Shown in pieces: positions 1 through 8,484 of a stretch of DNA of 64,000 bases (its first letter is position 1; each line of letters opens with the position of its first letter). Both the position numbers and the translations under genes were made by a program. A model generated the notes under the pieces. That model was not told the DNA's origin, did no database searches, and saw only the letters and a program-made list of their open reading frames with translations. This DNA is from Candidatus Accumulibacter affinis (lineage in GTDB: Bacteria > Pseudomonadota > Gammaproteobacteria > Burkholderiales > Rhodocyclaceae), in the NCBI GenBank assembly GCA_016713625.1, contig JADJOT010000008.1, positions 310,001 to 374,000 on the forward strand. Direction: 5' to 3'.

Positions 1-1101
1 CTCGGCGATACCGAAGATGCGTACGTTGCCTTGCACGTTATCGACGATGGTGGGCAGGTCGCTTTCCTGGATGCCCAATTGCGACAAGCGGGTGGGGGTT
101 CCGATTTTGTTGAACCATTTCTCTAGGGCGGCAATGCCGTCTGCGGCAGTAATCACACCGAATACCTCACCGGCAAAGCGTTTGAACGGTTCCGGATTGC
201 GCTTCTGGAACCATTTCATCCAGGCTGGCATGACCACCGACAGACCGGCACCGTGCGGCACGTTGAACAGCGCCGAGAGCGAATGTTCGATGGCATGGTT
301 CGGAAAGCTGAAGCCGGCGGTCCCGGAGGAGGTCAAACCATTCAGGGCGAGCGTCGCGGCCCAGGCAAACTGGGCGCGGGCGTCATCATCGTTCGGGTTT
401 TCAAGCAGCGCCTCGGTCGTCTCGATCACGGTGCAGATGAGCGACTCGACCAGGCGCGATTGCAATTTCGGATGCACGGCTGCCGTGAAATAAACCTCGA
501 TCAGGTGGGCGATGACATCCGAAGCGGAATACACGAGATAGTCGCGTGACACGCTACGCATGAGCGCCGGATTGACGATGGATACTTTGGGGAACAAGGC
601 GGGCGAGGAGATGAAGAACTTTTGCCGGGTGTCTTCATTGGTCACGACCGCGCCGGGGTTCATTTCGCTGCCGGTGGCGGCCAGCGTCAGGATGGCGAAC
701 AGGGGCAGGGCAGAGTCGACGCTGGCTTTGCCCACGAACAGATCCCAAACATCGCCGGCGTAGCAAACGCCGGCAGCAATGGCCTTGGCACTGTCGAGCA
801 CCGAACCGCCGCCGACACTCAGAATGGCATCGACCTGGTGTTGTTTCGCCAGGGCAATGCCCTCGCGCACCTTGGAAATAACGGGATTGCTGACGATGCC
901 GCCGAGTTCGACCCATTCGATACCGTTCTCGGAAAGACGCTGGCTGACAACCGCAAAAAGCCCTTCACGCTTGATGCGCTCGCTGCCATAGCACAGGAGC
1001 ACTTTCTTGATGCCGTGTTCGGCCAGATGCTGGCCGATCCGTTGTTCCTTGTCGACGCCAAATTCGATCCTGGTCGGATTGAAAAAAGTGAAATCATTCA
1101 T
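1..1101 (-). CDS. Iron-containing alcohol dehydrogenase (YqhD/butanol dehydrogenase type), 3' end outside window
   Basis: NAD(P)H-dependent group III alcohol/aldehyde oxidoreductase of the cytoplasm. Read on the minus strand from ATG 1099-1101 it gives 367 codons without a stop, so only about 20 residues of a family of roughly 385 lie beyond the left edge. The protein begins MNDFTFFNPTRIEFG. It carries the nucleotide-binding stretch SVGGGSVLDSAKAIA near residues 95-109, and the metal-ligand regions ASDVIAHLIEVYF and FPNHAIEHSL are visible. It is divergent from an AraC-type gene across 233 bp, as E. coli yqhD is next to its activator gene yqhC, so control by that neighbour is likely but inferred. 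The physiological aldehyde cannot be read from the sequence. Confidence 0.9.
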   Translation of the reverse strand, partial: MNDFTFFNPTRIEFGVDKEQRIGQHLAEHGIKKVLLCYGSERIKREGLFAVVSQRLSENGIEWVELGGIVSNPVISKVREGIALAKQHQVDAILSVGGGSVLDSAKAIAAGVCYAGDVWDLFVGKASVDSALPLFAILTLAATGSEMNPGAVVTNEDTRQKFFISSPALFPKVSIVNPALMRSVSRDYLVYSASDVIAHLIEVYFTAAVHPKLQSRLVESLICTVIETTEALLENPNDDDARAQFAWAATLALNGLTSSGTAGFSFPNHAIEHSLSALFNVPHGAGLSVVMPAWMKWFQKRNPEPFKRFAGEVFGVITAADGIAALEKWFNKIGTPTRLSQLGIQESDLPTIVDNVQGNVRIFGIAE

Positions 1102-1334
1102 TTGCTGTTCCCTTCGCCATTCAACTTGAGATTTTTACGTCGCCCTCGCCCGTGGGGAGCAAAGGTGTTGATGGCATTTTTATGCGGCAGCCTTGATGAT
1201 CGGTATAGAGATCCTGCTAATTTCTTGCCTGATTCTCCGAGTCTTGGGTTTCTATGTGGCTACGTGTTGAGGATCGGGCTACATTGACCACAGGGAAGAT
1301 CAATTGAGTCAAAGGTATTGGCCGGGAGACAAAA

Positions 1335-2248
1335 GTGGCGAATGAAACGTTGGTGCAAATTGTTGACCGTTGGACCAAAGGCCTCAGGGATTGCCCGACA
1401 CCGATCCCCAATTTGGGCTTGTGGCGGCGCGAGAGACCGGAGCCGCCAGCGGTTTGTCTGGTCGCCCCGAGCATCGTGATCGTCGTCCAGGGCGCGAAAA
1501 AATGTGGGTTGGCAACGAAGCCTACGAATACGACACCGCCCGTTTCCTGATCACTTCGCTCGATATTCCTGCCAACTCGGAAGTGCTCACCGCCAGCCCG
1601 GAAAGGCCATGCCTTGGATTGGTGCTGAGTCTCGATTTGAGAATGCTGGCGGATTTGATTTCGCAAGGCCATCAGCCGCCACCGACCGAGCGCTCCGGCG
1701 ACCAGGGCATGGGTGTCGGCACGGTTACACAGGGAATCATCAAGCCATTCGAGCGCCTGCTCGATTTACTTGATGAACCGGATGCCATCCCCGTTCTGGC
1801 GCCGCTGATCCAACGCGAAATCCACTATCGCCTGCTGATGAGCGATCAGGCGGCGCTCCTGTGGCAGATCACCTCGGCGGGCAGCCAGAGCCAACGGGTG
1901 GCAAAGGCGATTGACTGGTTGAAGGTGAACTACACCTCGCCGTTGCGCATCGACGATCTTGCCTCGCGGGTGCAAATGAGCACATCAAGCTTGCATCACC
2001 ACTTTCGCAAACTCACCGCAATGAGTCCTTTGCAGTATCAGAAATGGATGCGGCTCAATGAAGCAAAGCGCTTGATGCTGAACGAAGCCTTGGACACCGC
2101 GACTGCCGCATTCCAGGTGGGCTATGAAAGCCCCTCGCAATTCAATCGGGAATACAGTCGGATGTTTGGACTTTCACCGAAACGCGACGTCGTTACGTTG
2201 CGTGGCGAAGCTGAGAAAAGGAAGCAAGCGGTGGCGAAGTCGATCTAG
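1335..2248 (+). CDS. AraC family transcriptional regulator, apparent -1 frameshift near 1495-1500
   Basis: DNA-binding regulator with an N-terminal AraC_N (YqhC-type) domain and a C-terminal double helix-turn-helix. The N-terminal part reads from GTG 1335 (GGGAG at 1323-1327) as MANETLVQIVDRWTKG and continues through VAPSIVIVVQGAKK. The rest (MWVGNEAYEYDTARFL to the stop at 2248) lies in another frame. The switch falls on a run of six A at 1497-1502; one more A would restore a continuous protein of about 304 residues. The HTH region (LRIDDLASRVQMSTSSLHHH, then FQVGYESPSQFNREYSRMFG) is intact. It may be a pseudogene, a slippage-dependent gene or a sequencing error. Its divergent position suggests it controls the adjacent alcohol dehydrogenase. 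Confidence 0.8.
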
Positions 2249-2659
2249 TCTGCATCGCGGAGAAGCGCCGAAATGAGTTGGCTGATCGCGAGAGGCCGGC
2301 ATTCGGCGGGCATTATCTTTATCCTTGACGGGCGGCTATGTGGGACATTGCTGACCTAAGTAGCAGTGTGCCTGAAGGTCTGCAAAGGCCGATGAGCAGG
2401 CCGGCCCACTGCAGGGCCGAGCGGCCGGTCTCTGATCAGTTGCCCGCCGTTCGGGCTGCTCGATCTTTAGGGGCCGCTACGGCCGCTGATGGTTGATAGC
2501 CGCCAGGAATCCCGCACGGACCGCGACGGTCCACCTCCGAGTGCTAGACCGCAAACCCTTGCGAGCCGCTGAGGCAGCCTGTCGATTGTCAATCCGGGTG
2601 CCAGCAGCAATAGCCCATCGTCGCCGATGGCCCCAAGGTCAATCGACGCGGCTGCCCGC
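2249..2659. other. Intergenic stretch, no gene recognised
   Basis: This 411 bp lies between two genes that converge (the AraC gene and pfp). Open frames here are short and overlap the shadow frames of pfp. Several short GC-rich self-complementary strings (for example around 2470-2490) are visible, but no stem followed by a T-run that I would call a terminator. Confidence 0.5.
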
Positions 2660-4366
2660 TCAGCCGATGCTGAACATCAGCGAGTCCGCGCCGGAGTTGA
2701 GCGCGACGCTGATCGGCAACTGGTGCGTCGTCGGGCCCCAGAACTGGCGCGGACCGGGGGATGCGAAGAGGTCGCCGGCTGCCCAGTCGCTGCGGCGTGC
2801 GACGAAGTACTGCATGGCCGGCGAATCCATTTTGACCAGTGCTTTCTCGATGACGAACTCGTCCTTGCCGTGGCGGCGCTCGATGTTGAGCAGGCCGGCG
2901 AGCGGGATCGCCTGCGGTGTGCCACCGCTGGTCAGCCCGGTGATCGTCGCCATGTAACCGGTGCGGCCGTCGAGGATCAGCGAACCGGCGGTCAGGCCGA
3001 GGTTGTAGGTGTAGGCGGCATCGAACAGCGTCGGTGCGCCGCAACGGCCCTCGTAGCCGAGGAAGTGGCTGTGCGCGGCGAACGGTACCTGCGGGTCGAG
3101 TTCCTTGACGCGTTGCTTGGCCATGTCGATCAACAGCTGCTCGGTGGGGATCAGCGAGACCTGCAGGTTGCCGTGCGAGTCGCGTTCGGCGAGCAGCATG
3201 TTGACGATGTAGTGCGGCAGCGAAGCGAACAGGCTGGCATTGTCGGGGCTGAGCTTGTGGCCGATGAAAGCCGGTTTGGCATCGTCGGTCAGGGCCGAAA
3301 ACTTGGTGAGGTGGTGCGCCAGGAGATCGTTGAGTTCGGCGATCATCGCATTCATTTCCGGGATGAACTCGATCAGGCCCTCGGGTGCGAGCAGGACGCC
3401 GTAGTTCATTCCCTGGTGCGAACGCTCGACGATGACCTGCGCGACGCGATCGATGATGCTGGCCAGCGACTCCTGCTTGCTGGCGATTTCTTCGGAGATC
3501 AGGGCGATCGCCGGCTTGGTCTGCAGCGCCACTTCGAGTGCGACGTGCGAAGCCGAACGCCCCATCAGTTTCACGAAATGCCAGTACTTCAGCGACGAGC
3601 TGGTGTCCTGCAGGATGTTGCCGACCATCTCGCTGTAGATGCGCGTGGCGGTATCGAAACCAAAGGAAATCGACAGCAGGTCGCCGACCTGCAGGTCGCC
3701 ATCGATCGTTTTCGGAACGCCGATCACCTGTACGCCGGAACCATCGGCCTTGACGCCAGTGAACAACGATTCGGCGAGTACCGCCGCATTGGTGTTGGAA
3801 TCGTCGCCGCCAACGACGACGATGGCGTCGAGATTGTGCTTGATGCAGGTCTCGCGGACCTGCGCGAATTGCTTGTCACTCTTGATCTTGGTGCGATCCG
3901 AGCCGAGGAAGTCGAAGCCACCGGTATTGAGGATGAAATCGACGTTGGCGTCGGTGATCTCGAACAGCGAGCCCTTGAGCAGGCCTTTCGGTCCGGCCTT
4001 GACGCCGAAGAGCGTGTTGCCGGCGCCGAGAACACGCTTGAGACCGCAGACCACGTTGTGGCCACCGGCCGCCGGGCCGCCCGAGAAAAGCACGGCGACG
4101 CGTTTGCCCTGCACGGCGGCGCTGCTGGGGCCGGCGGAAGTGAGGACGACATTGCCCGATGCGGCGACGCTCTGCGGGAACTGTGCGCGCACGCCTTCGC
4201 TGTCCTTGGTGCTCAGGATGCGGTCAGTGTTGCTGAAGCTCACCGCTTGTGGGCTGCTCGACGAGCCGAATGCCGCACAGACCGGCAGGGGCAGTTGGCG
4301 GACGGCGGATTCGAAAATGGATTGGTGCGCTTCTGTCTGGATCAGCTGCTCTACCAGGGTACTCAT
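2660..4366 (-). CDS. pfp: Diphosphate--fructose-6-phosphate 1-phosphotransferase (PPi-dependent phosphofructokinase)
   Basis: Reversible cytoplasmic phosphofructokinase that uses pyrophosphate instead of ATP. The 568-residue length fits the long PPi-PFK clade related to plant PFP-beta. The phosphate-binding start SGGPAAGGHN is near residue 95. The PPi-specific signature VVVGGDDSNTN is near residue 185, with Asp where ATP enzymes have Gly, and the catalytic loop is PKTIDGDL near residue 218. ATG 4366 is preceded by TAGGAG. The gene follows fba on the same strand, but a hairpin with a T-run lies between them, so it probably has its own promoter or is read through in part. With the H+-pyrophosphatase further on, it suggests metabolism that conserves PPi energy. 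Confidence 0.95.
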   Translation of the reverse strand: MSTLVEQLIQTEAHQSIFESAVRQLPLPVCAAFGSSSSPQAVSFSNTDRILSTKDSEGVRAQFPQSVAASGNVVLTSAGPSSAAVQGKRVAVLFSGGPAAGGHNVVCGLKRVLGAGNTLFGVKAGPKGLLKGSLFEITDANVDFILNTGGFDFLGSDRTKIKSDKQFAQVRETCIKHNLDAIVVVGGDDSNTNAAVLAESLFTGVKADGSGVQVIGVPKTIDGDLQVGDLLSISFGFDTATRIYSEMVGNILQDTSSSLKYWHFVKLMGRSASHVALEVALQTKPAIALISEEIASKQESLASIIDRVAQVIVERSHQGMNYGVLLAPEGLIEFIPEMNAMIAELNDLLAHHLTKFSALTDDAKPAFIGHKLSPDNASLFASLPHYIVNMLLAERDSHGNLQVSLIPTEQLLIDMAKQRVKELDPQVPFAAHSHFLGYEGRCGAPTLFDAAYTYNLGLTAGSLILDGRTGYMATITGLTSGGTPQAIPLAGLLNIERRHGKDEFVIEKALVKMDSPAMQYFVARRSDWAAGDLFASPGPRQFWGPTTHQLPISVALNSGADSLMFSIG

Positions 4367-4406
4367 GGTTTGCTCCTACGTGTACGAGAAATGGGATGTC
4401 AGACAC

Positions 4407-4438
4407 AAAAAAGGGCCAGCCCAGACCTGGACCAGCCC
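4407..4438 (-). terminator. Rho-independent terminator after fba
   Basis: On the minus strand GGGCTGGTCC pairs with GGGCTGGCCC (three G-T pairs) around a six-base loop, followed by six T. It sits 23 bp after the fba stop and before pfp. Confidence 0.75.
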
Positions 4439-4460
4439 GTGTTCATGGGTCAGGAGTCAA

Positions 4461-5534
4461 TTATCCCAGGGTGCCAATGTTGTTCAGGTCGGCAAAGGCC
4501 TGTTTCAGTCTGGCGCGGAAGGCGTCCTCACCCTTGCGCAGCCAGGCGCGCGGGTCGTAGAACTTCTTGTTCGGCTTGTCAGTGCCTTCGGGGTTGCCGA
4601 TCTGGCCCTGCAGGTAACCTTCGTTCTTCTTGTAGAAGCCCATCACGCCATCCCAGAACGCCCACTGCAGGTCGGTATCGATGTTCATCTTGACCACGCC
4701 GTAGGAGATCGCCTCGCGAATTTCCTCGAGCGTCGATCCCGATCCACCGTGGAAGACGAAGTTGACCGGCTGCGGCTGGGTGCCGAATTTCTTCTGCACG
4801 TACTCCTGCGAGTTCTTGAAGATGATCGGCTCCAGCTTGACGTTGCCTGGCTTGTAGACGCCATGGACATTGCCGAAGGAGGCGGCGATGGTAAACCGGT
4901 CGCTGACTTTGGAGAGTTCTTCGTAAGCGAGCGAGACGTCTTCCGGCTGCGTGTACAGCTTCGAGCTATCCACTCCGGAATTGTCGACACCGTCTTCTTC
5001 GCCACCGGTGACGCCGAGTTCGATCTCCAGCGTCATTCCCATCTTGCTCATCCGTTCGAGATAACGTTTGCAGATCTCGATGTTCTCTTCAATCGGTTCT
5101 TCCGACAGGTCGAGCATGTGCGAGCTGTAGAGCGGCTTGCCGTTGGCCTTGAAGTACTTCTCGCCGGCATCGAGCAGGCCGTCGATCCACGGCAGCAGCT
5201 TCTTGGCCGCGTGGTCGGTGTGCAGGATGACCGTCGCGCCGTACAACTCGGCGAGCTGGTGGATGTGGTGGGCGCCCGAGATGCCACCGGCAATGCACGC
5301 ACTCTGGGCGGTGTTGTCGAGGCCCTTGCCGGCGAAGAACTGCGCGCCGCCGTTGGAGAACTGGATGATCGCCGGAGAATTCAGTTCCTTGGCGGTCTCC
5401 ATGACCGCGTTTACCGTGCTGGTGTTGATCACGTTCACCGCCGGCAGCGCGAAATGCTTGGCCTTGGCCAGTGCGAAAATTGCTTGCAATTCGTCGCCAG
5501 TGGCGACGCCGGGTTTGATTTGTGCTGCACTCAT
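4461..5534 (-). CDS. fba: Class II fructose-bisphosphate aldolase
   Basis: Zinc-dependent aldolase that splits fructose-1,6-bisphosphate into DHAP and glyceraldehyde-3-phosphate. At 357 residues it matches the class IIA (E. coli FbaA-like) length of about 359. The metal and catalytic motif ILHTDHAAKKLLPW is near residues 105-118. The Glu-rich ligand region LEIELGVTGGEEDG and the phosphate-binding VFHGGSGS are also present. It lies immediately upstream of the PPi-PFK gene, giving two consecutive steps of glycolysis. A good -35/-10 pair is found about 85 bp upstream and a terminator follows the stop, so it is likely an independent transcript. Confidence 0.97.
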   Translation of the reverse strand: MSAAQIKPGVATGDELQAIFALAKAKHFALPAVNVINTSTVNAVMETAKELNSPAIIQFSNGGAQFFAGKGLDNTAQSACIAGGISGAHHIHQLAELYGATVILHTDHAAKKLLPWIDGLLDAGEKYFKANGKPLYSSHMLDLSEEPIEENIEICKRYLERMSKMGMTLEIELGVTGGEEDGVDNSGVDSSKLYTQPEDVSLAYEELSKVSDRFTIAASFGNVHGVYKPGNVKLEPIIFKNSQEYVQKKFGTQPQPVNFVFHGGSGSTLEEIREAISYGVVKMNIDTDLQWAFWDGVMGFYKKNEGYLQGQIGNPEGTDKPNKKFYDPRAWLRKGEDAFRARLKQAFADLNNIGTLG

Positions 5535-5617
5535 GTTTTGCCTTTTTCCAGATTCAGTTGATCGAGAGGGTCGAGAAACGAGGGGAAAGCGGACGTGTAA
5601 ATGACCGCTTCAGCGGA

Positions 5618-5646
5618 AGTATCTCTGGCGTTTGCCGCCTCGTCAA
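5618..5646 (-). promoter_or_regulatory. Sigma-70-type promoter of fba
   Basis: On the minus strand TTGACG is followed after 17 bases by GATACT, about 84 bp before the fba ATG. The pgk promoter at 24181-24209 has the same spacing and the same -10 hexamer, continuing GATACTTC in both. Confidence 0.6.
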
Positions 5647-5755
5647 GCGTCGTCTGATTTGTCTCTCCGCAGACTCGTTGTAGCGCAGGAATTACACCGG
5701 AAAGACACCGGAAAGGGGCGTAAAAGCGCTCGGCCAGACCGTTGGCGACCGTCGC

Positions 5756-6811
5756 TTAGCCAAGGACCCAGTTAAAGACGTAGCCCACCAGGAGAATGCC
5801 GGTAGCCACGACACCGGCGAAGATCGCGATCAGGGTTGGCTTCAGTGCCTTCCGGAGAATGATCATTTCGGGCGCCGAAAGTGCGATCACGGCCATCATG
5901 AAGGCCAGGACCGTACCCAGGGCGGCCCCTTTTCCGATCAGGGCTTCGACGATGGGAATGATTCCTGCCGCGTTGGTATACATCGGCACCCCGAGCAGGA
6001 CTGCGGCAGGTACCGCCCACCAGACATCCCGGCCCATGAACGAGGCCAGGAAGTCCTCCGGCACATAACCGTGGATGCCGGCACCCAGAGCGATCCCCGC
6101 CAGAACGTAGGGCCACACCTTGCCGACAATCTCGCGCACGTGTGCGCCGCCGGCCTGCAAACGTTCCAGCCAGGAAAGCTGCTCATCGCCCGATTGAGCC
6201 ACCTGGCCGGCGAGGATTTTCTGGACCCAGTCCTCGAGGTAAGCTTCCATCTTCAGCTTGCCGATCACCAGACCGGCGACGATGGCCACCAGCAGCCCCA
6301 TGCCAAGGTAGAGAGTGGCGACTTGCCACCCGAACATGCCGAAAAGCAACACCAGGGCGATCTCGTTGACCATCGGTGCCGAGATCAGGAAGGAAAAAGT
6401 CACTCCCAGCGGCACCCCGGCGGAAAGAAAGCCGATGAACAGCGGCACCGCCGAGCACGAGCAGAAAGGGGTGACGATCCCCAGGGTGGCTGCCAGTACG
6501 TTGCCGATGCCCTCCCGCTTGCCGGAAAGCAGCGCGCGGGTACGCTCTGGCGAAAAGAAAGTCTGGATGACGCCCATGACGAAAACGATGCCGGTGAGGA
6601 GCAGCAGCACCTTGGGAGTATCGTAGAAGAAAAAATGGACCGCCTCACCGAAGTGCGTCGCACGGGAAAGGCCGAATGCACCGACCACGGCGTCGGCAAA
6701 GGCGGTGAGCTGACTGTAGGCGGCCACCCAAAGTACGCCGGCCAGGCCCAGTCCGATCAGCCAGTGGCTGAGCCTGGTGCTTGCGGTCCTGTCGATCGTC
6801 GAAATGTTCAT
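5756..6811 (-). CDS. ArsP-type permease (PF03773 family)
   Basis: Inner-membrane permease of the family that includes ArsP, an exporter of trivalent organoarsenicals. The preferred start is ATG 6811 (MNISTIDRTASTRLS, 351 residues), because GGAG stands eight bases before it; a longer frame to 6874 has no such site. The signature TPFCSCSAVPLF, with a conserved Cys pair, is near residue 120. Roughly eight to ten hydrophobic segments are split by a soluble loop around residues 185-215, and a second conserved block VLLGVPMYTNAAG lies near residue 270. It lies 78 bp downstream of an ArsR repressor gene on the same strand, so a metalloid-controlled operon is likely. The actual substrate is inferred only from family and context. 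Confidence 0.85.
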   Translation of the reverse strand: MNISTIDRTASTRLSHWLIGLGLAGVLWVAAYSQLTAFADAVVGAFGLSRATHFGEAVHFFFYDTPKVLLLLTGIVFVMGVIQTFFSPERTRALLSGKREGIGNVLAATLGIVTPFCSCSAVPLFIGFLSAGVPLGVTFSFLISAPMVNEIALVLLFGMFGWQVATLYLGMGLLVAIVAGLVIGKLKMEAYLEDWVQKILAGQVAQSGDEQLSWLERLQAGGAHVREIVGKVWPYVLAGIALGAGIHGYVPEDFLASFMGRDVWWAVPAAVLLGVPMYTNAAGIIPIVEALIGKGAALGTVLAFMMAVIALSAPEMIILRKALKPTLIAIFAGVVATGILLVGYVFNWVLG

Positions 6812-6889
6812 GTGGCAACTCCAGGTGACTGCGGCATCGCTGGCCGCGGCAGTCGCGCTGTTGGCAGACTGCATTGGCCGACGCTGGCC

Positions 6890-7201
6890 TTACCGTTGTG
6901 GCTTGCAGATCTCGGGATGGCCCGCGCAGCAGTGGTCGGTCAGAAAACCCACCAGGGCGTCGATGCGGTCCATCGCCGCGTGACAACGAACGAAACGGCC
7001 TTCCTGCGTGGTGTTGACCAGCCCCGCGTGGGTCAGGGTCTTGAGGTGGAAGGAGAGTGTCGGTGCCGGCAATTCAAGTTGCTCGGCAATCACGCCGACG
7101 GTGAGGCCGGCGGGGACGTTCTGCACCAGCAGTCTGAAGATGGCGAGGCGGCTGTCTTGTGCCAGCGCCGCAAGGGCGGTGACGGCATCGATTTTGGTCA
7201 T
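6890..7201 (-). CDS. ArsR family metalloid-responsive repressor
   Basis: Small winged-helix repressor of 103 residues. The recognition helix region is LPAPTLSFHLKTLTHAGLV. Its C-terminus ends in HCCAGHPEIC, giving Cys91, Cys92 and Cys99. This resembles the C-terminal Cys trio of the A. ferrooxidans type of ArsR rather than the E. coli helix-4 site. ATG 7201 is chosen because the ArsR domain starts there. The frame stays open upstream to 7495, but that part is an unrelated DUF2442 remnant. It is followed by the permease gene, which it probably represses until arsenite or a methylated trivalent arsenical binds. Confidence 0.9.
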   Translation of the reverse strand: MTKIDAVTALAALAQDSRLAIFRLLVQNVPAGLTVGVIAEQLELPAPTLSFHLKTLTHAGLVNTTQEGRFVRCHAAMDRIDALVGFLTDHCCAGHPEICKPQR

Positions 7202-7213
7202 TGTTCCAACAAT
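7200..7213. promoter_or_regulatory. Inverted repeat over the arsR start, candidate autoregulatory operator
   Basis: ATTGTT and AACAAT face each other with CC between them, a perfect 6+6 palindrome touching the arsR start codon. ArsR proteins bind such dyads. Identity as an operator is inferred. Confidence 0.45.
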
Positions 7214-7282
7214 ACCGAAATAATGACGATCTCGCAAAGCGTTTGTACGGTGATTGCTTACACACTGCCTTGAACTTCGGAG

Positions 7283-7387
7283 ACGCAGCGCCTCGAATAC
7301 TTCGCCTTCGATTTCATCGGACAAGTCTACTTCGCCGGCTTCGCCGTTGTTGAAGCGCAGGAACAGACGGCAGTCCGGTACCGGTTG
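7283..7387 (-). pseudogene. Remnant of a DUF2442 gene
   Basis: About 35 residues on the minus strand read QPVPDCRLFLRFNNGE followed by AGEVDLSDEIEGEVFEALR. This is the typical core of DUF2442 proteins, small domains often found in toxin-antitoxin-like loci. The usual start and the C-terminal half are missing. The piece is in frame with the downstream arsR gene only by chance of an open frame. The rest of the 317 bp between arsR and hsp20 holds no other gene that I recognise. Confidence 0.55.
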
Positions 7388-7518
7388 AGCCTGCCGACCA
7401 GCTGACCCGATGTGGCGAAGCTCTGCGGGCCGGGTCAGGTCAGCCTGACCCGGCTTTCGCCGCACCCTTCTCCGCGCCGCGGAGCGCCCAAACAAGCGGC
7501 CGCCCGGCCCTTTGCCGC

Positions 7519-7893
7519 TTACAGCACTTTCACGTCGATCTTGCGTGGCTGTGCGTGCTCGGCCTTGGGAATCGTGAGCTTCAGCACACCCTGGCTGAAC
7601 TCGGCGCCCACCATGCTGGAGTCGAGTTCCTTGGAGAGGGAGAACACCCGCCGGTAACGCGGCAGGCTGACTTCGGCGTGGCTGGACTCGATGCCGCCGG
7701 GCATTGCCAGATCGATCTCACCTTCGATCGTCAGGGTGCCGGCTTCGACCTGCAGCTGGAGCTTGTCCCTGGGCACGCCGGGCAGGTCGGCATACAGGGT
7801 GATTCCCGAAGCATCCTCGACGACGTCGACCGGCGGTAGCAGCGCTGCTTCATCGCGGGTGTTCTGTTTCTTGACTGGGCTGTTCTCGGACAT
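7519..7893 (-). CDS. Small heat-shock protein, Hsp20/alpha-crystallin family (second gene)
   Basis: ATP-independent holdase of 124 residues. A short polar N-terminal arm (MSENSPVKKQNTRDE) leads into an alpha-crystallin domain from about residue 20: VDVVEDASGITLYADLPGV, then FSLSKELDSSMVGAEFSQGVLKLTIPK. The C-terminus lacks a clear IXI motif. It follows the first hsp20 gene by 12 bp, so the two are an operon and probably form mixed oligomers. It diverges from dnaJ-like cbpA, so the whole block looks like a heat-shock island. Confidence 0.93.
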   Translation of the reverse strand: MSENSPVKKQNTRDEAALLPPVDVVEDASGITLYADLPGVPRDKLQLQVEAGTLTIEGEIDLAMPGGIESSHAEVSLPRYRRVFSLSKELDSSMVGAEFSQGVLKLTIPKAEHAQPRKIDVKVL

Positions 7894-7905
7894 CTTGTAT
7901 CCTCC

Positions 7906-8343
7906 TTACTGAATGGTGATGCGGCGTGGTTGCTCCGACTGCTTGCGGGCGATGCTGATGCGCAGAACGCCGTCGATGTACTTGGCGTCGACGGCATTGG
8001 CATCGACGTCATCGGGCAGCGACACGACGCGGCGGAAACGGCCGTCGAAGCGCTCGTCGATATGTACGGTGGCGTCTTCGGCGGGGGTTTGCCGCTGCCG
8101 CTCGCCGGCGATGGTGAGAACGCCTTTCTCGATCTGCACGTCGAGGCTGGCGGCGTCGATGCCCGGTGCGAAGGCGTAGATTTCAACGGACTGCGGTGTG
8201 CCGCCGACATTCATCGCCGGAAAGCCGCCGCGGGCGATGCCGCGAATGCTCGGGGAGAGGTGGAAATTCTGCGGCGTGTTGTCACGCAGCAGCCGGTCCA
8301 GTTCCGCCAACAGGTCGCGGGGAAAAAGGGAACGATAGATCAT
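7906..8343 (-). CDS. Small heat-shock protein, Hsp20/alpha-crystallin family (first gene)
   Basis: Holdase of 145 residues resembling the HspA/IbpA class found beside cbpA in betaproteobacteria. The N-terminus MIYRSLFPRDLLAELDRLL is the usual amphipathic start. The alpha-crystallin domain runs from about residue 45 to 138 (PAMNVGGTPQSVEIYAFAPG to KYIDGVLRISIARK), ending in PRRITIQ with an ITI version of the IXI motif. ATG 8343 has GGAGG upstream. A sigma-32-like promoter is seen 50-80 bp before the start. Confidence 0.93.
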   Translation of the reverse strand: MIYRSLFPRDLLAELDRLLRDNTPQNFHLSPSIRGIARGGFPAMNVGGTPQSVEIYAFAPGIDAASLDVQIEKGVLTIAGERQRQTPAEDATVHIDERFDGRFRRVVSLPDDVDANAVDAKYIDGVLRISIARKQSEQPRRITIQ

Positions 8344-8393
8344 GTAGATTCCTCCAAACGATGGGTGAAGGGCGCCATGACTGGCGCTTGTTT

Positions 8394-8423
8394 CTAAATT
8401 GGGGGCTATTCGGTAGACTTCAA
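8394..8423 (-). promoter_or_regulatory. Sigma-32-like heat-shock promoter of the hsp20 operon
   Basis: On the minus strand TTGAAG is followed after 12 bases by CCCCCAATTT, close to the RpoH consensus CTTGAAA and CCCCATNT. The predicted leader of about 45 bases contains a GCGCC/GGCGC hairpin (8372-8387). Confidence 0.5.
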
Positions 8424-8484
8424 TATCCTGAGTCGCCCCGTCTCAGCTGAATTTCCCGTTACCGCTGTAAATCGAGGATCGTTT

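Noticed and set aside
2380..2500. GC-rich inverted strings as an attachment site or terminator
   Set aside because: Stems are short and alternate with direct copies of GGCCGC; no T-run or integrase nearby.
2627..4693. 688-codon plus-strand frame opposite pfp
   Set aside because: Antisense shadow of a highly conserved enzyme gene; Asp/Val/Glu/Arg-rich composition typical of GC-rich shadows.
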